From an uncultured Coriobacteriaceae bacterium (GTDB lineage Bacteria; Actinomycetota; Coriobacteriia; Coriobacteriales; Eggerthellaceae): a stretch of DNA of 11,314 nt. The notes beneath the pieces are model-generated. The model searched no databases and was not told where the DNA came from. It was given only the letters and a program-made list of their open reading frames with translations. Where the stretch lies: assembly GCA_902796815.1 (NCBI GenBank), contig CADBQL010000337.1, positions 1 through 11,314 on the forward strand, given 5' to 3'. How positions within the stretch are numbered: position 1 is the first letter of the stretch; each line of letters opens with the position of its first letter. A program made the position numbers and the translations under genes. Shown here piece by piece: positions 6,221-11,314 of this stretch.

Positions 6221-8293
6221 TTACTTTCCGCAACACTTTTTATATTTGAGGCCGCTGCCACAGGGGCACAGATCGTTGCGGCCGACTTTGCCGTTACTGT
6301 TGATCGCCCCGTTCGTTGCTGCGCCATGCCGCATCTGAACAAGCTCGTCGGTCGACCAGCCGTTGTTCGGCCACGTCGGGAGCCCATCACATAGATTGCT
6401 CCACAAATCGAGCACCTCTTGCACCTGGTCAACTTGGGGCACGAAGTCATTTGCTTCTAGAATTGCGAAAAGCCTTTGCGCACCATCGTCGGGCAGGCCC
6501 CATTGCGCTTCTTCGATGAGGCCTTCAATCGCCCGCTCCGAAAAATAGTAGTCGTCGCGGATGTCGGGCACGTGCTCATCAAGGTATTGGCAAAACGCCC
6601 AAGCGGGTTCGAGGCGCATTTTCCAGTCGTAGAGGCTGCGTGCTTCGAGCATCTCAGGTGATAGCGGGCGGGGCTCGATCCCCTGCTGGCGTGCTAACAG
6701 GTCTTTAAGCATCTCGCTAAGTTCGCCGCTTGCGACTGGCTCGACGAAGGACGGAGCGTCTTCGCGATCGGTTTCCTCCTGGTAAGCCCAGAAAAGCATG
6801 TAGTGCAGCACGTACATCTCGAACGATTCGGTTTTAAGCAGCTGGAAATTTGCGTATTCTTCTGCAATAGCCTGAATCAACAGCTTCAGGATCATTTCTT
6901 CGGACTGAATGCCGTTGGGATAGCAGCGGCGGTATTCGTTGATCGCGTCCCAAATGGGCACGATGCCTCGCAGCTCGGCGAGACTGTCGACAAGGCTTAT
7001 GAGCTCGCGATATGCGCGAGCGCGATCGAGCAGCACGTCCCAATCGAAAGCCCGGACGATTTCGATAACCTCGTCGGGCATGACGAAAACGAACTCGTCA
7101 CCATCGCGAAACACGTAGCTCAAGCCCACCTCATGGTTAGGAAGACCTTTCAGCGTTGAGATACTGCTGGAGCTGACGGTTTTTGTCCCTCCCTGTTCGG
7201 CCAGGTCGCGTAGGGCTTTCATGTGCGGTTCGGAAAGCTCTGCAACGATGTCGTGCACGGCGCCCTCGTCGGCGATGTGCTCGATGATGGCGTCAAAAAG
7301 CTCATCATCCCTCATGGCGCGAACGCCTTCCAATCCCAAGTAGGTCGCGAATCGCCGCGCATCGACTGGGTCTTCCTTGGCGAGCAGTTCCGAAAGACCG
7401 TGAGCAATCGGCCCCTGGCTGCATTCCGTCTCAAGGAGGTCGACGAGCCGCTCTGCGAGCTCGTCGTCATCGCGCATCATGTGGTCGTCGATGGCCTGCT
7501 CGCGCTCCTCGAACGTCAGGCCGGCAAGTACGCCGCAGTGCTGTCCGTAGTCGGCGTCGCTCCCGAGCGCAGCGAATCTGGCTTCGTAACCTTGGGCGGC
7601 AAAAACTCCAGCAGCATCGTCGTCATGCGCGTGAGCGTGGTGATGCTCGCAGCCGCAGCCGTCATCTGCGCCATGCAAGTCCTGAGGCGTTTGAGCGAGG
7701 TCATTGTCCGACGCCGCAGACGCGCGCAATGCGTTCGCTGCCTGCATGAGATCGTCAGAGCTTCGTGCGATCGTGCCCTCGTCGTACAACCGCTCGATTT
7801 CCTGCTCGAAAACAGGAATCAGCTCGTCTTCGATGTCGACCAGGCCAGTCACCAGGTATTCTGCGAATACAATTTGCCCGTCGAACGGTAGCAGCGTTGT
7901 TAGTACGGCAGCGGGCAGTTCGTCGAGAATGGTTTCGATATCTGATGTGGCCCCGCACACTTCGAATGCAAGGCCGTGCGTCATCAGCTTGATAGCGCCA
8001 TCGGGAAAAACATCAGCGATAAAAAGCTTAGTTGGCGCTTCTTGCCATGAAGCGACGACCGCAAGCTCTCCATCGACGAGCTCGGCAGGGTTTTCTCGTA
8101 CGAAATCGGCGATCACGTCAGTATTCTGCCATACCGCCTGCGCAACCTCGCTTAGGGCCTCTGCATCGATGCCGAACGGTTCTTGCGCATAGAGTCGTTC
8201 CTCGTCGACAACGCCGAGTCTACCATTTGCGTAACGCATTAAAGGGTCAAAAAGGTTGTGGAAACGCCTGCATTGCAGTCGGGATAGCATCAT
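6221..8293 (-). CDS. Large SEC-C zinc-motif protein of unknown function
   Basis: A 690-residue, strongly acidic and probably cytoplasmic protein. The only domain I recognise firmly is a C-terminal SEC-C zinc-binding motif (GRNDLCPCGSGLKYKKCCGK, 671-690, with C676, C678, C687 and C688), as in SecA and many unrelated proteins. An N-terminal globular part (1-190) is followed by a low-complexity stretch with a Cys/His-rich cluster, CGCEHHHAHAH (213-223), that could bind a metal. The region at about 300-345 looks like a small helical SAP/Rho-N-type module (weak), and 390-500 is mixed beta then helical. No signal peptide or membrane helix. I chose ATG at 8293, with CGGAG 6 bases upstream; the in-frame extension to 8368 overlaps the promoter candidate. 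No enzymatic role can be assigned. Confidence 0.85.
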   Translation of the reverse strand: MMLSRLQCRRFHNLFDPLMRYANGRLGVVDEERLYAQEPFGIDAEALSEVAQAVWQNTDVIADFVRENPAELVDGELAVVASWQEAPTKLFIADVFPDGAIKLMTHGLAFEVCGATSDIETILDELPAAVLTTLLPFDGQIVFAEYLVTGLVDIEDELIPVFEQEIERLYDEGTIARSSDDLMQAANALRASAASDNDLAQTPQDLHGADDGCGCEHHHAHAHDDDAAGVFAAQGYEARFAALGSDADYGQHCGVLAGLTFEEREQAIDDHMMRDDDELAERLVDLLETECSQGPIAHGLSELLAKEDPVDARRFATYLGLEGVRAMRDDELFDAIIEHIADEGAVHDIVAELSEPHMKALRDLAEQGGTKTVSSSSISTLKGLPNHEVGLSYVFRDGDEFVFVMPDEVIEIVRAFDWDVLLDRARAYRELISLVDSLAELRGIVPIWDAINEYRRCYPNGIQSEEMILKLLIQAIAEEYANFQLLKTESFEMYVLHYMLFWAYQEETDREDAPSFVEPVASGELSEMLKDLLARQQGIEPRPLSPEMLEARSLYDWKMRLEPAWAFCQYLDEHVPDIRDDYYFSERAIEGLIEEAQWGLPDDGAQRLFAILEANDFVPQVDQVQEVLDLWSNLCDGLPTWPNNGWSTDELVQMRHGAATNGAINSNGKVGRNDLCPCGSGLKYKKCCGK

Positions 8294-8321
8294 AGAAAAC
8301 TCCGTTTCTCTCGTTCGTGCA

Positions 8322-8350
8322 AGTCTAGCGTATAGACAGCGCCGAGACAA
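8322..8350 (-). promoter_or_regulatory. Candidate promoter of the SEC-C gene
   Basis: On the minus strand, TTGTCT (8345-8350) and TAGACT (8322-8327) are spaced by exactly 17 bases. Transcription would start near 8315, leaving a leader of about 22 bases that contains the CGGAG ribosome site. The palindrome at 8372-8400 lies immediately upstream. Confidence 0.45.
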
Positions 8351-8371
8351 AGAATGCAAGGCTTTCACAGA

Positions 8372-8400
8372 ATGAGTTTTGCCCCTGGGGCAAAACTCAT
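8372..8400. repeat. Perfect palindromic repeat, copy 4
   Basis: Fourteen-base arms at 8372-8385 and 8387-8400 around one T are the same sequence as copy 3. It is the last of three copies met by a transcript leaving the glycan operon on the minus strand. Confidence 0.9.
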
Positions 8401-8421
8401 CGAAAGACTTTTTGACCTGCG

Positions 8422-8454
8422 CGATGAGTTACGCCCCTGGGGCGAAACTCATCG
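8422..8454. repeat. Palindromic repeat, copy 5, with a compensatory base-pair change
   Basis: Sixteen-base arms (8422-8437, 8439-8454) match except A-A at 8431/8445. Compared with copies 3 and 4, the T-A pair next to the GC core has become C-G (8432/8444), changed on both sides. Confidence 0.85.
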
Positions 8455-8456
8455 TC

Positions 8457-8490
8457 GATCAAGTCGCGACTCCTGGGGCGAAATTCATCG
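8457..8490. repeat. Degenerate palindromic repeat, copy 6
   Basis: The right half (8475-8489, GGGGCGAAATTCATC) follows copy 5 closely, including its C-G variant, with one change. The left half is eroded or disrupted and no longer pairs well. It lies 17 bases beyond the end of the glycan operon (stop at 8508). Confidence 0.55.
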
Positions 8491-8507
8491 CAGCGAGTTG
8501 CATCCCC

Positions 8508-8909
8508 CTAGGGTATAGATCGGCGCGCGTGGTTGCGAATGAGGGCGGCGAGAGCGACGATGGCCAAAAGGCCAGCGATGACGGGATAAGCTATCAGGTA
8601 GCGCGAGGCTGTGCCGGCGATGTCGAAGATACCGTGCAAGCAGCTGCCAACGGTCAGCGCGCCGAGTGCGAGCGCCCATGCTTGGCGTGAGGAGCGCGGT
8701 AGCGGACGAGCTTTCGCCAGGTAGAGGGAAAGCATTACGCAGGCGCCGCCGAGCAGGGGGATGGCGAACATATACGTCATGAACGGGCTGTACACACCAT
8801 GCGAGAACTGAGCATACACGAGCGCGAATAACCCACAGCCAAGAGTTGCGATGGCGTAGCGCCGTGCCGAGCTTGCGTGGGTCTTGTAGGAATTATCCAA
8901 AGTAGACAA
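8508..8909 (-). CDS. Small four-helix integral membrane protein
   Basis: A 133-residue protein with four predicted hydrophobic segments (about 18-36, 44-65, 77-97 and 104-125), short basic ends and a conserved-looking HGVYSPFMTYMFAIPLLGG stretch (37-55) across the first loop and second helix. No catalytic motif is evident and I cannot name the family. The start is an unusual TTG at 8909 lying inside the end of the upstream glycosidase gene (17-base overlap). It is supported by AAGGAAGGTGAG just before it and by the overlap itself, so translation is probably coupled. Its place as third gene after a glycosyltransferase and a glycosidase suggests a role at the cell surface, such as a membrane partner of the other two. 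That is inference only. Confidence 0.75.
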   Translation of the reverse strand: MSTLDNSYKTHASSARRYAIATLGCGLFALVYAQFSHGVYSPFMTYMFAIPLLGGACVMLSLYLAKARPLPRSSRQAWALALGALTVGSCLHGIFDIAGTASRYLIAYPVIAGLLAIVALAALIRNHARRSIP

Positions 8910-10188
8910 TGTCGCTCACCTTCCTTTCGCCGCCAACGTTTCCGCTGGTCGGATTGTTGAGTACTTCGCCCTTGAAGTACAGCGTGGTCGATCCGCCGCC
9001 GTCGAGGTTGTAAGCGAACGTTGTACCGTTGTCGATGAGCACCTGCGATAGCTCGTAGAGCGAAAGGCCTTCGTTGTCATTCGTGCGCCCGTCCGAAACT
9101 ACGATGACGTAGTGCAAAGGGCTGACCATGCCGATGGCCGTGCGCGGATTGCTCGCTTTCGATTGGCCGACTTCTTCGTTTGCTTCGACGGCGATTTGCC
9201 CGTTATCGACGAGCACGGGCCCAAACGAAAGAACCTGCCAGGCGCCGTTTTGCTTGAGGGCTTCGGCGCTTACCTGGTCTTGCGAGGCAGCAGCCATGGT
9301 GCCGTCTCCGTACACAACGAGCGCATCGGTGCCGCTCGAGGCGGCGTCGCGATATAGAACTCCGTTTCGCAACACGTAACCGTCATCGCGGAATCCGTAA
9401 TAGTCGCCGTTGATGGCTAGCACGGCGCCAGCGGCATTGGCCATATTCGAAGTCGTGTCCTTGAGGTTGCGCCCGAACGAATTCTGCGCGAGGGCGGTCT
9501 TAAGATATTCAGCGCTCGAAACCTGCACGTCAGCTACGTAGATGTCTGTTTCGTAGGCGCGTACTTTCGAAACGGTGATTTGCATGTTTTCGTCTGAATA
9601 TGTCCCGATTTGCGTTCCGGCCGAAGTCGCCGATGCCGCTCCGGCGACGACGGCGGATGCGCTGGTTGCGGCCTGCGACGTGCTCTTGGACTCTGGCGAA
9701 CCTGCGCCCTTCGAGCTTGAAGATCCCGATGGGGAAGTAGAACCCGACGAATTTGAACGCGAACGTTTGCCGTGCTTTTCGCCTTTACCGTGTGCGTGCG
9801 ACGGTCTGGATTGCGAATCGTCGTCGCTTGTCTTCGCGTCAGCGTTTGCGCTGGCATTCGCGTCGACATTCGCGTCATCGCTCGCATCGGCATTCGCGTT
9901 GGCGCTTGCGTTCGAGCTTGTCGTGTTTGCCTGATTTTGAGTAGCAACGATGCTCGAAAAGTCCGCATCCTGCACGGTTTGCTCGACTCGTTCAAGTGCG
10001 AACGTATCAAGCAGCACGAATACCGTGAAACTGGCGAGCGCAATCGAGACGGCCCAAGTCCATGCGTTTTCTCGAATGTTGACGAGCAAGCCCGCGCGCT
10101 TATGGCGTTTTTCGCATGTATTCGCCCTTGAGCGCGCGTTGTCCTCTGCGTTAAACCGTCCGATACGGTCTGGAAGCGTTGTTTCCAT
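8893..10188 (-). CDS. Membrane-anchored phosphodiester glycosidase (NAGPA-type domain)
   Basis: A 431-residue protein: a short basic cytoplasmic tail, one membrane helix (about 44-62), a long Ala/Asn/Asp/Ser-rich linker (86-190), then an extracellular phosphodiester glycosidase domain (about 195-431). Family motifs are AINGDYYG (258-265), SFGPVLVDNG (321-330), NPRTAIG (347-353), VVSDGR (363-368), YNLDGGGSTTLYF (393-405) and ERKVSDIVYF (421-430). The family hydrolyses sugar-phosphate phosphodiesters, as in the human enzyme that uncovers mannose-6-phosphate; bacterial substrates are mostly unknown, but surface glycans carrying phosphodiesters are plausible. ATG at 10188 follows AAAGGGG by 6 bases and overlaps the end of the glycosyltransferase gene by 38 bases. 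The next gene overlaps it by 17 bases. Confidence 0.93.
   Translation of the reverse strand: METTLPDRIGRFNAEDNARSRANTCEKRHKRAGLLVNIRENAWTWAVSIALASFTVFVLLDTFALERVEQTVQDADFSSIVATQNQANTTSSNASANANADASDDANVDANASANADAKTSDDDSQSRPSHAHGKGEKHGKRSRSNSSGSTSPSGSSSSKGAGSPESKSTSQAATSASAVVAGAASATSAGTQIGTYSDENMQITVSKVRAYETDIYVADVQVSSAEYLKTALAQNSFGRNLKDTTSNMANAAGAVLAINGDYYGFRDDGYVLRNGVLYRDAASSGTDALVVYGDGTMAAASQDQVSAEALKQNGAWQVLSFGPVLVDNGQIAVEANEEVGQSKASNPRTAIGMVSPLHYVIVVSDGRTNDNEGLSLYELSQVLIDNGTTFAYNLDGGGSTTLYFKGEVLNNPTSGNVGGERKVSDIVYFG
9829..9918 (-). repeat. Short imperfect repeats coding an Ala-Asn-Asp linker
   Basis: Within the glycosidase gene, the 6-base phase of GCATTCGCGT-like units (plus strand) repeats imperfectly. 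It encodes residues 91-120, such as ASANANADASDDANVDANAS. This is a flexible spacer holding the enzyme domain away from the membrane, and its repeat number may vary between strains. Confidence 0.7.
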
Positions 10189-11272
10189 AATCGGCCCCTT
10201 TCACAAGCATCGCATTGGAATGCGGTGCGGTTTTGAATACCCAGTTGCGCTGCACGAAATAGCTAATGGCGAAAAGCGTGCTGTCGACGACCACCTTGAT
10301 GGCGACGAGTGGAAGCGGTGCCGCGGAGCAAATCGTGACCAATCCGGCGCTTGCGAGCATCTGGGCAAAAAACAGCAGTGCGTAGCGTAACCCCTGCGTG
10401 CGCCTGTCACCGCGTACGCTGCCCGTTTCGGAGAAGCTCCACCGTCTGTTGAGCGAGAAGTTCACCAGGCCCGATGCCATACGCGCGATGACAGTTGCCA
10501 GCGTGACGAGCAGGGCTGTTTCAAGGTTGAACAGCGTTGTGAAAAGCGCGAACAACCCCAAATCGACTGCCGAGCAGGCAAGCGAGCTTCCCGCGAACCG
10601 CACGAGTTCGCTATAGATGCGCACCGAATCTTTTACAGCCAAAAAATGCGATGTGGCGTTGTTGTCTTCGTAAACAGTGGCGATGGGCACCATGGCGAGT
10701 GGGATGTTGCGCTTTACGACTGCGGTGAGGAAGTTCATCTCGTATTCGTAGCGCATGCCCGGTATCGAAAGTGCGAATTGAGCAAGCGAGAGAGGGAAGG
10801 CGCGTAGGCCCGTTTGTGTGTCAGGGCAGCTCACGCCCGTGTCGAACTTGAAGTACGCCGAGCTAAACGAGTTGCCAAGGCGACTTCTCGCCGGCACATC
10901 GCGGCTGTTAAGGTCGCGTATGCCGATAACAACGTGGTCATGATGGCCGTCCGCAGCCCTGCAGACGCGCTCGACGTCGTCGGGCAGGTGCTGGCCGTCT
11001 CCGTCGACGGTCACGACATGGGTTGCCTCGGGGAACAGCTTGCGCACTGCAGCTAAGCCGGTCTTAATGGCGGCGCCTTTACCCAAGTTGATGGCGTGGT
11101 GGAGGACGCACGCTCCAAGGCGTTCCAGCTCGGCGAACAGCTCGTCGCATTTTGGCGCGCTTCCGTCGTTGACGATGACAAAGCGGCTCAATCCTCTTTT
11201 TTGTAGTTGGCAAACGAGCGAAACGATGCGTTCGTCAGGGTCGATTGTCGGGATGATAACGACAACGTTCAT
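10151..11272 (-). CDS. Bifunctional GT2 glycosyltransferase / GtrA membrane protein
   Basis: A fusion of 373 residues. The N-terminal half (1-215) is a family 2 glycosyltransferase of the dolichol-phosphate-mannose-synthase type: VVVIIPTIDPDERI (3-16), VNDGS (34-38), NLGKGAAIKTGL (62-73), the metal-binding VDGDGQH (89-95), and DTQTGLRAFP (151-160). The C-terminal half (about 224-347) is a GtrA domain with four membrane helices and the conserved NFSLNRRWSF (271-280) and SYFVQRNWVF (337-346). Such proteins transfer a sugar to polyprenyl phosphate and help move it across the membrane for cell-envelope decoration. I chose ATG at 11272 because AAAAAGGAGGT lies 8 bases upstream; the frame is also open to 11314 at the window edge without resemblance to the family. 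It leads the operon; its promoter is outside the window. Confidence 0.93.
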   Translation of the reverse strand: MNVVVIIPTIDPDERIVSLVCQLQKRGLSRFVIVNDGSAPKCDELFAELERLGACVLHHAINLGKGAAIKTGLAAVRKLFPEATHVVTVDGDGQHLPDDVERVCRAADGHHDHVVIGIRDLNSRDVPARSRLGNSFSSAYFKFDTGVSCPDTQTGLRAFPLSLAQFALSIPGMRYEYEMNFLTAVVKRNIPLAMVPIATVYEDNNATSHFLAVKDSVRIYSELVRFAGSSLACSAVDLGLFALFTTLFNLETALLVTLATVIARMASGLVNFSLNRRWSFSETGSVRGDRRTQGLRYALLFFAQMLASAGLVTICSAAPLPLVAIKVVVDSTLFAISYFVQRNWVFKTAPHSNAMLVKGADYGNNASRPYRTV

Positions 11273-11282
11273 AATGGTCGAC

Positions 11283-11289
11283 CTCCTTT
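11283..11289 (-). promoter_or_regulatory. Strong Shine-Dalgarno of the GT2-GtrA gene
   Basis: On the minus strand AGGAGGT precedes ATG (11272) by 10 bases or fewer and is a near-perfect match to the anti-Shine-Dalgarno sequence. It decides the start in favour of 11272 over the open frame at the window edge. Confidence 0.8.
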
Positions 11290-11314
11290 TTTTGTCGTTG
11301 CTATTGCCGATCAT

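Noticed and set aside
7223..7891. 222-codon plus-strand open frame opposite the SEC-C gene
   Set aside because: Antisense shadow of a well-supported gene, with no ribosome site or recognisable domain.
385..8420. Shared TTTTGACCTGC at 385-395 and 8410-8420
   Set aside because: An 11-base match is expected several times by chance in a window this long, and the flanks do not align.
8504..8513. CCCCCTAGGG at the stop of the four-helix gene as a further palindrome core
   Set aside because: The flanking ATGAG/CTCAT arms are missing, so it is not convincingly a member of the repeat family.
9534..10043. Second frame rich in Arg and Thr across the glycosidase linker
   Set aside because: It is an out-of-frame reading of the repetitive linker; the other frame holds the complete glycosidase.

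Overview
The window looks like chromosomal DNA from a high-GC anaerobic actinobacterium, most likely a member of the Coriobacteriia/Eggerthellaceae. This is an inference from the moderately high GC, the gene families and the neighbourhood types (XRE-cupin regulator with an acyl-CoA synthetase, molybdenum cofactor genes, a GT2-GtrA fusion with a phosphodiester glycosidase). No rRNA or other marker is present to settle the taxon. I found no tRNA, CRISPR array, transposase, phage or plasmid gene.

Layout from left to right. Positions 1-635 hold no credible gene. The left part carries two copies of a GC-rich palindromic repeat, and 270-535 is strikingly AT-rich with a 31-bp inverted repeat and a 29-bp direct repeat. 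On the minus strand follow a lone ECF-transporter T subunit (636-1304), an acyl-CoA synthetase (1350-3029) and its probable XRE-cupin regulator (3106-3666). A divergent control region separates these from two plus-strand molybdenum cofactor genes, moeA and a mogA/moaB-type gene, which overlap at TAATG. A small XRE regulator (5765-6007) converges on them, with a clean palindromic operator candidate at its promoter. Next, still on the minus strand, is a large SEC-C protein of unknown function (6221-8293). The right end is a tightly overlapping minus-strand operon of three cell-envelope genes: a GT2-GtrA membrane glycosyltransferase, a membrane-anchored phosphodiester glycosidase and a four-helix membrane protein.

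Functional picture. The left half suggests acid or fatty-acid activation under control of a cupin sensor. The centre makes molybdopterin-type cofactor, which would serve the oxidoreductases common in such anaerobes. The right end modifies surface glycans. The most unusual non-coding signal is a family of palindromes built around GCCCCTGGGGC. It recurs in at least six intergenic copies, some perfect, some decayed, and one carries a compensatory base-pair change.
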